A DNA stretch of 64,000 nt from Hafnia alvei (GTDB taxonomy: Bacteria; Pseudomonadota; Gammaproteobacteria; Enterobacterales; Enterobacteriaceae). Within the stretch, counting starts at the first letter, position 1. Every line of letters begins with the position of its first letter. Below the pieces are notes generated by a model. It was given only the letters and a program-made list of their open reading frames with translations. It was not told where the DNA came from and did not search any database. Position numbers and translations under genes: made by a program. Of the stretch, positions 1 through 8,351 are shown piece by piece. The DNA lies in assembly GCF_964063325.1 (NCBI RefSeq), contig NZ_OZ061315.1:1116001-1180000 (forward strand), given 5' to 3'.

Positions 1-1
1 C

Positions 2-1204
2 GAGCTGGGCGTTGCTGCGCACTGGAAATACAAAGAGGGGCCGCAGGCCGCAGGTCGTTCCGGCTACGAAGGTCGAATTGCGTGGCTGCGTAAACTGATT
101 GCATGGCAAGAAGAGATGGCCGACTCTGGCGAAATGCTGGATGAGGTACGCAGCCAGGTATTTGACGATCGCGTTTATGTGTTTACGCCAAAAGGCGACG
201 TTGTGGATCTCCCTGCGGGCTCAACACCGCTCGACTTTGCTTACCATATTCACAGCGACGTAGGCCATCGCTGTATCGGTGCTAAAATCGGTGGTCGCAT
301 TGTGCCATTCACCTATCAGCTGCAGATGGGCGATCAGGTTGAAATTATCACTCAGAAGCAGCCGAACCCAAGCCGTGACTGGCTGAATCCAAACCTTGGT
401 TACGTTACAACCAGCCGTGGACGCGCCAAAATCCACAACTGGTTCCGCAAACAAGATCGGGACAAAAATATCCTCGCAGGCCGCCAAATTCTAGATGATG
501 AGCTTGAGCGCTTGGACATCAGCCTGAAAGAAGCTGAAAAGCTTCTGATCCCTCGCTATAACGTCAACTCGATGGATGAGGTTTTGGCGGCGATAGGCGG
601 CGGCGATATCCGCGTTAATCAGATGGTCAACTTCCTGCAGGGCAAAACCAATAAGCCAAGTGCGGAAGAAGCTGACCGTGAAGCGCTAAAACAGCTTACG
701 CAAAAAGGCCAATCTCAGTCACGTAGTGATAAGAGCAGTGGGCGTGTTGTGGTGGAAGGTGTGGGTAATTTAATGCACCACATAGCACGTTGCTGTCAGC
801 CGATCCCTGGTGATGAAATTATTGGTTTTATCACTCAGGGGCGCGGCATCTCAATCCACCGTTCAGACTGCGATCAGCTTAATGAACTACGCTCGCATGC
901 ACCGGAACGTATCATCGATGCTGTATGGGGCGAGAGTTACTCCAGTGGCTATTCGCTGGTGGTACGTGTGATGGCCAATGACCGTAGCGGCCTGCTACGT
1001 GATATCACGACTATTCTCGCTAATGAGAAGGTTAACGTGCTAGGTGTTGCCAGCCGTAGCGATACCAAAAAACAGCTGGCAACGATTGATATGGATATCG
1101 AAATTTACAACCTGCAGGTGCTTGGACGTGTGCTGGCGAAATTAAACCAGTTACCGGATGTTATCGATGCGCGCCGTTTACACGGTGGAAAAACAGAGAA
1201 ATAG
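2..1204 (+). CDS. relA: GTP pyrophosphokinase RelA, C-terminal part (5' end outside window)
   Basis: RelA makes (p)ppGpp on stalled ribosomes. The frame is open from base 2, so about 400 C-terminal residues of a protein usually near 744 aa are present. The first residues (ELGVAAHWKYKEG) are the end of the synthetase domain. A TGS domain follows (starting DDRVYVFTPKGD), then a helical/zinc-finger region with paired cysteines (HHIARCCQPIPGDE) and a C-terminal ACT domain (VRVMANDRSGLLRDITTIL). An ATG at 116 is internal and not a start. In E. coli relA is followed by mazEF and mazG; here an 18 kb block separates it from mazG. Confidence 0.97.
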   Translation, partial: ELGVAAHWKYKEGPQAAGRSGYEGRIAWLRKLIAWQEEMADSGEMLDEVRSQVFDDRVYVFTPKGDVVDLPAGSTPLDFAYHIHSDVGHRCIGAKIGGRIVPFTYQLQMGDQVEIITQKQPNPSRDWLNPNLGYVTTSRGRAKIHNWFRKQDRDKNILAGRQILDDELERLDISLKEAEKLLIPRYNVNSMDEVLAAIGGGDIRVNQMVNFLQGKTNKPSAEEADREALKQLTQKGQSQSRSDKSSGRVVVEGVGNLMHHIARCCQPIPGDEIIGFITQGRGISIHRSDCDQLNELRSHAPERIIDAVWGESYSSGYSLVVRVMANDRSGLLRDITTILANEKVNVLGVASRSDTKKQLATIDMDIEIYNLQVLGRVLAKLNQLPDVIDARRLHGGKTEK

Positions 1205-1210
1205 CCAGTG

Positions 1211-1248
1211 AAAAAATAGAGGCGTCGTTACTCGTCGCCTCTATTTAT
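1211..1248 (+). terminator. Rho-independent terminator of relA
   Basis: A perfect 11-bp stem (1214-1224 pairs with 1236-1246, AAATAGAGGCG arm) with an 11-nt loop starts 10 bases after the relA stop. The U tract is short and AT-rich rather than a pure T run. Confidence 0.7.
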
Positions 1249-1534
1249 ATTAAGATAATTCTATTTCCAATAAAAATCCTATCAAACCAGCTCTAACCAA
1301 TAATATATTATTGAATTTTAAATTATATTTTTATTCTTTATTTATCAGTCTGTTATCATTTTAATTTTAGCTATCCATCGTAATTTTTGTTTCATGAAAA
1401 TTCTTATTTTATGAGTCTCATAATGCATCTCTGGATAATTATTTACATCTGATTTATGATCAAATATATATTCACTGAGCATGCGATCTCAGTTGTGACT
1501 TTTAGACAATAATCCTAAAGAGAATAATCTACTC
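1249..1534. other. AT-rich gap between relA and the diguanylate cyclase
   Basis: Very AT-rich and free of coding frames on either strand. It presumably carries the promoter of the c-di-GMP gene pair, but no convincing -35/-10 pair stands out. Its composition is unlike relA and suggests the edge of an inserted segment. Confidence 0.5.
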
Positions 1535-1561
1535 ATGAGAAAATTCTGGTTCGGCTTATGA
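1535..1561 (+). CDS. Possible 8-codon leader peptide overlapping the cyclase start
   Basis: ATG at 1535 opens an 8-codon frame (MRKFWFGL) whose TGA (1559-1561) overlaps the ATG of the next gene at 1558 as ATGA. AAAGAG lies about 13 bases upstream. The cyclase ATG has no Shine-Dalgarno of its own, so reinitiation after this peptide could set its translation. This is inference from layout; a chance mini-frame is possible. Confidence 0.25.
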   Translation: MRKFWFGL

Positions 1562-2583
1562 GCTCAAATAATCTTTTTTTTCGTTTGTTAAGTCAGCGTC
1601 AAGATGTAATAACGGTTATCTTGTTCGTTATCAGCGCAGCCTGTTTTACACTTTTTTATTACAAAACTGAAACAACAGTTAAGCAGATGGAGTTTTTGTT
1701 GAAACTCTCCAGTGCCCGCAGCGACTTCCTCTCTCTTTCCGCGTCTACGTTTTATAATATAGATAATCAAAAAACGAATAAGCAGCTTAAAGACAGCCAA
1801 TTACAAGCTTTGCAGTTAAGCTATTCAAACTATATTAATTTGCTGCACACTTTTTCAATTCCAGGGCGCTTAAAAGAGAGAGAAGAAACAGCATCAAACG
1901 AATTATTTAATCGCGTTATTAATGCTCGGCATGGCGATTCTGGCATCATGGTATTACCGCAAAATACCCAAAACTTCAGAGCCATCATCGAAGAGTCGTT
2001 AGAGGAAATAAAATATACATTCCATTGGCAGCTAATACTGTTGATCTTGATCCCTTTTTTTATTGCCGTGATCCGCACGCTGCATGGGCTCTACTATATA
2101 GATATCTTTGATAAGATGAACAAAGACTATTATATGGATTTTTTGACCAAAGCCTATAATCGTCGCTATATTCCTAAGATTAAAAAACGAGCTGACTTAG
2201 ACTATATTCTTGCCATCGATATCGATCATTTTAAACAAATTAATGATAGCTATGGGCATGATATTGGTGATGAAGCTTTGTACAAGTGTACAAAGATCAT
2301 GCAGGGTAATATCAAAGCAAGTGATATTGTTGTTCGAATGGGGGGCGATGAATTTGTGGTCTTTTTGTTTAATGCCTCCCTAAAGGATGCCAAACATGTT
2401 ACTGAGCAAATTTTACATGATATTAATGATGAGAAACTCTATATTTCTGAGAGCGTGACGGCAAAAATGACCGTTTCAATTGGTGTTGCGAAGTTTGACG
2501 ACGATATTTCCACGACAATGAAACTGGCAGATGTTAACTTATACGAGTCGAAGAGTCGCGGTAAGAAACAGTTCACCTTCTGA
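1558..2583 (+). CDS. Membrane-bound diguanylate cyclase (GGDEF)
   Basis: The 341-aa protein should make c-di-GMP from two GTP. It has a transmembrane helix near residues 17-35, a periplasmic region of about 115 residues with no domain I recognise, a second membrane segment near 153-172 and a C-terminal GGDEF domain. The signature motif is intact (GGDEF at 262-266), as is the metal-binding stretch LAIDIDHFKQIND. The allosteric I-site RxxD five residues upstream reads KASD, so product inhibition may be weak. The phosphodiesterase gene follows after 12 bases, so a synthesising and a degrading enzyme are probably co-transcribed. The start has no clear ribosome site. Confidence 0.85.
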   Translation: MSSNNLFFRLLSQRQDVITVILFVISAACFTLFYYKTETTVKQMEFLLKLSSARSDFLSLSASTFYNIDNQKTNKQLKDSQLQALQLSYSNYINLLHTFSIPGRLKEREETASNELFNRVINARHGDSGIMVLPQNTQNFRAIIEESLEEIKYTFHWQLILLILIPFFIAVIRTLHGLYYIDIFDKMNKDYYMDFLTKAYNRRYIPKIKKRADLDYILAIDIDHFKQINDSYGHDIGDEALYKCTKIMQGNIKASDIVVRMGGDEFVVFLFNASLKDAKHVTEQILHDINDEKLYISESVTAKMTVSIGVAKFDDDISTTMKLADVNLYESKSRGKKQFTF

Positions 2584-2595
2584 GCACTAGTTCGT

Positions 2596-5178
2596 ATGAA
2601 AAAAAATAAATTGGCGTTTATAGAGAGCTACTCTCTCAAGACGATTGTCCTGTCGGTATTTGTATTTTTTACCACGTTTATTGTCATCTTTATTCTTTAT
2701 CTCCAGTTTCAGCAAGAGAACCATGCGCTGAATCGGATGAGCGAAAAGGTCATCACGTCTAAAGGGGAAACGGTAAAAAGCATGCTGGAGCACTATATCA
2801 ACGTGCCTAAGCAGTCGAATGCCGCCGTAGCCACGTCACTGAAAGCCATGGATTTCAGTGAAACCAGCGATCAAATGCCGTTTATAAAAGAAATTCTCCT
2901 TCAAACTATGGGACGGATTTTTTCGGGTGACAAGTATTTAAGCATGGTTGCGCTTGGCACGAGGGATGGCCATTATATCGGTGTTGGTCGGAATAATATT
3001 ACGGATAAAGAATACCTCATCCTGAAGTCGCGAGTCACTCTGGGCAGGCTGAATTACTACAACGGCCTTTCTCAGGATGAAAAACCAAGAGAAAGCATTG
3101 AAAACTATGACGTCAGCCAACGACCTTGGTTTCGCTATGTTGATGAAAGTAAACAATCCTCGTGGACCAAAGCCTATCGAGACTTTAACTCGGATAGCGG
3201 CATCAGCATCTCTTTTAGCTCTCCCGTATATGACAAAAAAAATCGCTACATTGGCGTTATCTCAAGCGATCTGCGCTTAAGCCGATTTAGTCGCTATCTG
3301 ATGGAACTGACAAAAAATGAAAACAACGTCATTTTTATTGTTAATGGTTCTAATCAGATTATTGCGTCCTCTAAAGATGATTATCTCATTTCCGATCTCG
3401 CATTTGGTATTGCCGATCAGGACGGTGGCGGGCTGGTTTCGGTCATGGACAGTACCGATCCGTTAATAAAATCGACGGTTAAAATCCTGCAAAATAACCC
3501 TAGCGAAGTGGAGCGTATTCAGTCCGGTAGCTCAATGTATTTTGGCAAAGTGATGCCGGTAGGCAACGATCTTAATTTGCCTGGATGGCGGATCGTTGTG
3601 CTCTCAGCCCAAGATGATTTAACCGGTGATTTACTGAGCAACCGTATTATTACTATTATTCTTTCGGTCATTATATTTGCACTGGGTTCATTGATCGCGG
3701 TGAAATTACTCTCGATGGTAACGAACCCTATATTAGATATTGCGCGGCAAGCGCCGATGATTGCTCGACGAAAATGGAAACCCAGTCTGAATCATCAGGC
3801 TCAATTTTCTGAAATTAGAGTGCTGAATACCGCCTTTGCACAAATGTCGGATGAGTTGGAAGGTATGTTCCTTAAGCTAGAAAACCAGCTCAATATTGAT
3901 GAGGATACTAAACTTCTGACGCGCAGGGGCTTGCTGGGCAAGTTTCGAGAATGTCATGAAGAACAGGGCGGTTTTGCGATTGGATTGCTTGCGATTGTTG
4001 GTTTAAGTAATTTTAATGCTATCACCAGTAGTTTAGGGCGCAGCTACGGTAGAGATTTTGTTTCGCGCTTTATTCAAGATCTACAGGCTATTTTACCCGC
4101 GGGGACATGGCTTGCACGGGATGCCGAAGAGCGGTTTATTATTTGCTATCCGGGCGTAAAAACGCAGGATTTCTGCTTAGCAGAGCAACATAAGTTTGAG
4201 CGTTTCTTCAGAGGATTAGACGTAGAGCATGATGCAGACGGGCAGGTATATGCGGGAAATACCGGTTTTGTGCATGACGTTATCAACCCGAGCACGCTTA
4301 ATGACAGCATCATGGATGCTTATATTGCGCTGAAATTTGCCTGCAGCAAAGGCAACGGCTACAGCATGTTATACCACTCGGATATTCGTGCTGAAGAAAT
4401 CCTCAATATTAATATGTTGCGTCATCTAAAGAGTGCGCTGGCGCTGAATGAGTTCTTCTTGGTATTCCAGCCGATTGTGAATTTGACCACGCGTCATATT
4501 ACCGGTGCTGAATGTTTAATTCGTTGGCGCAATGCAGAACTTGGCATGGTTGGCCCCGATCACTTTATTCCTTTGGCGGAAGATACGGGGTTTATTGTTC
4601 CTTTAGGCGCATGGGTTTTAGATAACGCCTGCATGCAGCTGAGTGAAAAACTCTCCAGCGGTGAGTGGCCAAGCGACTTTAAACTGCATGTGAATATTTC
4701 GCTGGTACAGCTTATGCAGCAAGATTTTGCCCACACACTTTTTGCTACGATGGCTCGGCATAATATTGCGCCACACAACATCTCGATCGAAATTACCGAA
4801 ACGAGCATGATGAAAGAAACCGATATTTTGATGGAAACCATCAGCACTATCCGTCGCGGGGGCGTTTCCGTTGCCATTGATGATTTTGGTTCAGGTTTCT
4901 CAAGCCTTTCTTATCTGCATAAGCTTGAATTTGATACCTTAAAAATCGATAAAGATTTCGTTAGCGATGTTCTCACCGATAGCCGCAACGAATCGATTGT
5001 GTCGGCGGTGGTCCGTCTATCCCACGGATTTAATGTCCCATTGGTGGCCGAAGGGGTTGAAACGGCGGAAGTGGCCGACAAACTACAGGCAATGGGGTGC
5101 CAAAAAGCACAGGGGTATTACTTTGCTCGGCCGATGCCGCTCAGCGAGTGGCCGGATATTGGAAAGGTCTTGCCATAG
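2596..5178 (+). CDS. c-di-GMP phosphodiesterase with degenerate GGDEF and EAL domains
   Basis: An 860-aa inner-membrane protein. A membrane helix (about 14-35) precedes a large periplasmic sensor region of Cache type, a second membrane helix (about 350-372) and a HAMP-like linker. The GGDEF domain is degenerate: DAEERF at 509-514 replaces the signature, so it is probably not a cyclase. The C-terminal EAL domain looks active: ECLIRW with Glu at 639, HVNISL, IEITETS, AIDDFGSGFSS, LKIDKDFV, AEGVET and QGYYFARP all retain the metal, substrate and catalytic residues. It should hydrolyse c-di-GMP to pGpG. Co-transcription with the upstream cyclase is likely. The ligand is unknown. Confidence 0.88.
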   Translation: MKKNKLAFIESYSLKTIVLSVFVFFTTFIVIFILYLQFQQENHALNRMSEKVITSKGETVKSMLEHYINVPKQSNAAVATSLKAMDFSETSDQMPFIKEILLQTMGRIFSGDKYLSMVALGTRDGHYIGVGRNNITDKEYLILKSRVTLGRLNYYNGLSQDEKPRESIENYDVSQRPWFRYVDESKQSSWTKAYRDFNSDSGISISFSSPVYDKKNRYIGVISSDLRLSRFSRYLMELTKNENNVIFIVNGSNQIIASSKDDYLISDLAFGIADQDGGGLVSVMDSTDPLIKSTVKILQNNPSEVERIQSGSSMYFGKVMPVGNDLNLPGWRIVVLSAQDDLTGDLLSNRIITIILSVIIFALGSLIAVKLLSMVTNPILDIARQAPMIARRKWKPSLNHQAQFSEIRVLNTAFAQMSDELEGMFLKLENQLNIDEDTKLLTRRGLLGKFRECHEEQGGFAIGLLAIVGLSNFNAITSSLGRSYGRDFVSRFIQDLQAILPAGTWLARDAEERFIICYPGVKTQDFCLAEQHKFERFFRGLDVEHDADGQVYAGNTGFVHDVINPSTLNDSIMDAYIALKFACSKGNGYSMLYHSDIRAEEILNINMLRHLKSALALNEFFLVFQPIVNLTTRHITGAECLIRWRNAELGMVGPDHFIPLAEDTGFIVPLGAWVLDNACMQLSEKLSSGEWPSDFKLHVNISLVQLMQQDFAHTLFATMARHNIAPHNISIEITETSMMKETDILMETISTIRRGGVSVAIDDFGSGFSSLSYLHKLEFDTLKIDKDFVSDVLTDSRNESIVSAVVRLSHGFNVPLVAEGVETAEVADKLQAMGCQKAQGYYFARPMPLSEWPDIGKVLP

Positions 5179-5209
5179 TCAGGTGATACGCTTGCTGGCT
5201 CAGGTGGTG

Positions 5210-5254
5210 GGTTTCGTACGCTAAGGACTCCAATAGAGATAGGCGAACGAAACC
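5210..5254. repeat. Inverted repeat between convergent genes
   Basis: The 12-base arms GGTTTCGTACGC (5210-5221) and GCGAACGAAACC (5243-5254) pair with one mismatch around a 21-nt loop. It lies between the convergent phosphodiesterase and paaY genes, so it may serve as a two-way terminator, although there is no T run. Confidence 0.5.
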
Positions 5255-5287
5255 TTACACCGTCATCATGCTGATGCCGAGTCAATC

Positions 5288-5884
5288 TCAAATCTGCCCC
5301 TTCGGTACAATATCTTCATTGAAACTCAGTCGTTTGCGACCGGCTTCCTCTTCTCGCAGCGGTTCAACTTCACGCAGCGTTTCTTTGCAGCGGATCACTA
5401 ATTCTTGATATTCGCGGGTGCCCGCACGCTTCCAACTCAATTCCTGTTCGCTTAACTCCCGTACCACGCGGGCAGGGCTGCCAACCACCAGTTTATTTGC
5501 GTCAAATTTTGCGGCGGCTTTCACAAAAGCAGCAGCCCCAATAATGGTGTTTTCGCCGATATCAGCGCCATCCATCACCACGGCATTCATGCCCACGAGC
5601 GCATTACGCCGGATGCGACAGCCGTGCAGAATTGCGCCGTGGCCGATATGCCCATCGATTTCTACCACGGTGTCCTGCTGTGGGAACCCATGCATGACGC
5701 AGTTATCTTGAATGTTCGCCCCGTCTTGCACTACGATTCGGCCAAAGTCGCCACGCAGACTGGCATTAGGCCCGATGTAGACGCGTTTGCCGATAATCAC
5801 ATCGCCAATTAATACGGCGGTAGGATGAACGAAACTACTGCTGTCGACTACCGGAGTTAAACCATCAATCTGATACACGGGCAT
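5288..5884 (-). CDS. paaY: PaaY, hexapeptide-repeat thioesterase of phenylacetate pathway
   Basis: The 198-aa left-handed beta-helix protein is of the gamma-carbonic anhydrase-like family (repeats such as VIIGKRVYIGPNASLRGDFG and NALVGMNAVVMDGADIGENTIIGA). In the paa pathway PaaY is a thioesterase that hydrolyses dead-end ring-epoxide-derived CoA thioesters and limits CoA depletion. It is the last gene of the leftward cluster, 27 bases after paaX, as in E. coli. A ribosome site (AAGGAG) precedes the ATG. Length and N terminus (MPVYQIDGLTPVVD) fit the family. Confidence 0.93.
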   Translation of the reverse strand: MPVYQIDGLTPVVDSSSFVHPTAVLIGDVIIGKRVYIGPNASLRGDFGRIVVQDGANIQDNCVMHGFPQQDTVVEIDGHIGHGAILHGCRIRRNALVGMNAVVMDGADIGENTIIGAAAFVKAAAKFDANKLVVGSPARVVRELSEQELSWKRAGTREYQELVIRCKETLREVEPLREEEAGRKRLSFNEDIVPKGQI

Positions 5885-5911
5885 CGTTAAATCTCCTTAA
5901 TGTGTAAGGCT

Positions 5912-6838
5912 TTATCGGGGTAATCCGCCAAAGCGGCGATAGTAGGCGACCGCTGGCTGGGGGAGTTCTCCGATGGTGGTTTCTGTTTTCTCACTCACAT
6001 AGCGCGTGGCGGCATGGTCGATGCGTTGGTAAATATTGATACATAGATTACGGGCGATCTGTCCTTCCCACTGGTTCGGCAAAAGCGCATCGGGCAACAG
6101 CGGATCTTTCAAAACCACGCGGCGATAGTAGTGGATCAACAGCAAACGCAGCTGAAAGCAGCGCTCAGGGGTGAGTTCTTCTTCTGGTGTATCACGCAGC
6201 AGCGTCATGAGCGGGCGAAACGAGGCGATAAACTCATGATAATACTCTGCAACTTCATTCAGGGACCAACTGGTGGAAACCAGTTCTTTCAAACTGTGCT
6301 CCGAGCGGTTGTAAGGGTAGTCAGCGCGGAAATAGATCACTGATTCGCTGGCGTTCAACTCGCTTAGCATAGCGGGAACGTCGTTCTGTTCGCGTGCGGG
6401 AGCTGCCATCAGCGAACTGTTCATTTGACCAAAACCAAGCCAGCTAAGTGCTTTCTTCAATCGGACTCGTTCTGCTTTACTCGCCATTTCGAGCAACAAC
6501 AAATCCCACTGTCCATCCCATTCAGGCTGTTCGCTGAGATAGATTTTGCTTTCTGCATGACGAAACTGATTCATGCCGCGCTCGGTGACGCGATAGTAGC
6601 TGCGACGGCCTAATTTTATGACGTCCAGCCATCCCTCTTTTTGCAGCCGAAAAATGGAGGTACGGACAAAACGATCGCCAAACCCAAGCGGCTCAAGCAG
6701 CGCACTCAGGCTACCTAACCAAACTTCACCGCCACGATGGCTGAGTGCATCGCCATACAACGAGATAATCAGTGACGTACCGCTGATCGGCTGGGCATCC
6801 AGCGCATGACGAATAAAGTCGTCAATTTTGTGTTCCAT
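5912..6838 (-). CDS. paaX: PaaX, phenylacetyl-CoA-responsive repressor
   Basis: The 308-aa transcription factor has an N-terminal winged-helix domain (about residues 20-90, including GDRFVRTSIFRLQKEGWLD) and a C-terminal PaaX domain. In E. coli it represses the paaZ and paaA promoters until phenylacetyl-CoA, the PaaK product, binds it. Here it lies between paaK and paaY in the same direction, with 127 bases from paaK that include a palindromic repeat. It may therefore have its own promoter. Likely operators are in the paaA-paaZ gap. Confidence 0.94.
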   Translation of the reverse strand: MEHKIDDFIRHALDAQPISGTSLIISLYGDALSHRGGEVWLGSLSALLEPLGFGDRFVRTSIFRLQKEGWLDVIKLGRRSYYRVTERGMNQFRHAESKIYLSEQPEWDGQWDLLLLEMASKAERVRLKKALSWLGFGQMNSSLMAAPAREQNDVPAMLSELNASESVIYFRADYPYNRSEHSLKELVSTSWSLNEVAEYYHEFIASFRPLMTLLRDTPEEELTPERCFQLRLLLIHYYRRVVLKDPLLPDALLPNQWEGQIARNLCINIYQRIDHAATRYVSEKTETTIGELPQPAVAYYRRFGGLPR

Positions 6839-6919
6839 TATTCTTCACCGGTCAGTTTTTAGTGTGTCATCACAGTAGCATAACCGGATGAAAAGTTGTG
6901 GGATCTTCCAAACAGCGCA

Positions 6920-6965
6920 GAACGGTTCCCTCCCCTGATAAGGGGAGGGTTAAGGTGGGGATTGG
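6920..6965. repeat. REP-like palindromic repeat downstream of paaK
   Basis: GGTTCCCTCCCCTGATAAGG is followed by GGAGGGTTAAGGTGGGG, so the CCTCCCCT and AGGGGAGG arms form a hairpin. The reverse complement matches the units at 34093-34140 and 34158-34203 (shared core: TAACCCTCCCCT, AGGGGAGGGAACCGTTC, GCG). It starts directly after the paaK stop codon, where it could stabilise or terminate the mRNA before paaX. Confidence 0.75.
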
Positions 6966-8270
6966 TTACCGTCCCCGAGAATCGACCACGCGAACGGCTT
7001 TACCCTCTGAGCGCGGAATATCACCGCAGTTGACGATGCTGACCTGAGTACTCACGCCGACCATCGATTTAATATGGTGGCGCAGCTGATGGCAGATATC
7101 GCAGCGCTGGTCGTGGTTGAGAACGTTAGGTTCTTTCAGTTCAACTTTGACTGAAAGGTTATCTAAATTACCTTTGCGTGTGACTTCCAACTGGTAGTGC
7201 GGCGACAGCTCGCGGAACTTCATTATTTGTTCTTCAAGCTGAGAAGGGAACACGTTTACGCCGCGAATAATTAACATATCGTCAGATCGGCCGGTGATCT
7301 TATCCATGCGACGCATATTGCGTGCCGATCCCGGCAGCAAGCGGGTAAGATCGCGGGTGCGATAGCGGATCACCGGCATCGCCTCTTTGGTTAGGGTGGT
7401 GAAAACCAATTCTCCGGCTTCACCGTCTGGCAGCACTTGGCAGCTATCGGGATGAATGATCTCAGGGTAGAAATGATCTTCCCAGATAGTTGGGCCGTCG
7501 GCATATTCTGCACACTCCATCGCCACGCCTGGGCCCATCACTTCAGACAGACCATAAATATCTAGCGCTTTGATCCCCATACGGGTTTCGATTTCGCTAC
7601 GCAGAGAATCAGTCCAAGGCTCTGCGCCAAATACGCCCAAGCGCAGTGAACACCCGCGGGCATCACCGCCCATTTTGCGCTCGAGTTCGTCAATCAGCGT
7701 CAGGCAATAAGAAGGCGTGACCATGATGACATCGGGTTTGAAGTCGAGGATTAACTGCGCCTGTTTTTCCGTTTGCCCGCCGGACATTGGGATCACGGTT
7801 GCACCGAGTCGCTCAGCGCCGTAATGCGCGCCTAATCCCCCGGTGAATAGCCCATAGCCGTAGGCCACATGAATTTTGTCTTTGGCTGTGGCTCCCGCGG
7901 AACGCAAACAGCGGGCCACAATATCCGCCCAGTTATCGATATCCTGTTGGGTATAACCGACAACCGTTGGGCGACCGGTCGTTCCCGACGACGCATGCAC
8001 GCGAACCACTTGCTCCATCGGTACCGCGAAGGTGTCGAAAGGGTAGTTATCACGCAGATCTTGCTTGGTGGTATAGGGGAATTTCGCAATATCGCTCAGT
8101 TGCTTAAAGTCATCAGGACGAACGCCAGCCGCATCAAATTTACGTTTGTACATCGGCACGTTGTTATAGGCGTGATGCAGCGTCCACTTCATACGCTCCA
8201 ACTGCAATGCCTGAATTTCATCACATGAGGCGAATTCAATCGGGTCAATGTGCGGTAATGTCTTAGTCAT
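6966..8270 (-). CDS. paaK: PaaK, phenylacetate-CoA ligase
   Basis: The 434-aa ANL-superfamily enzyme activates phenylacetate with ATP and CoA to phenylacetyl-CoA, the first committed step. The phosphate-binding motif is ASSGTTGRPTVVGYT, followed by YGLSEVMGPGVAMEC, YRTRDLTRLLPG and the hinge/C-terminal GRSDDMLIIRGVNVFPSQ. I chose the ATG at 8270 (MTKTLPHIDPIEF) over one 48 bases upstream because AGGA sits 9-10 bases before it and it matches E. coli PaaK in length. An 81-base gap separates it from paaJ. Confidence 0.96.
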   Translation of the reverse strand: MTKTLPHIDPIEFASCDEIQALQLERMKWTLHHAYNNVPMYKRKFDAAGVRPDDFKQLSDIAKFPYTTKQDLRDNYPFDTFAVPMEQVVRVHASSGTTGRPTVVGYTQQDIDNWADIVARCLRSAGATAKDKIHVAYGYGLFTGGLGAHYGAERLGATVIPMSGGQTEKQAQLILDFKPDVIMVTPSYCLTLIDELERKMGGDARGCSLRLGVFGAEPWTDSLRSEIETRMGIKALDIYGLSEVMGPGVAMECAEYADGPTIWEDHFYPEIIHPDSCQVLPDGEAGELVFTTLTKEAMPVIRYRTRDLTRLLPGSARNMRRMDKITGRSDDMLIIRGVNVFPSQLEEQIMKFRELSPHYQLEVTRKGNLDNLSVKVELKEPNVLNHDQRCDICHQLRHHIKSMVGVSTQVSIVNCGDIPRSEGKAVRVVDSRGR

Positions 8271-8351
8271 GTTTGCCATTCCTGATAATATTTTTCTTAG
8301 TATTTGAATCGCGCTCACAGGCTCTGGTTTGTAGGGACAGAGGCGGAGGGA

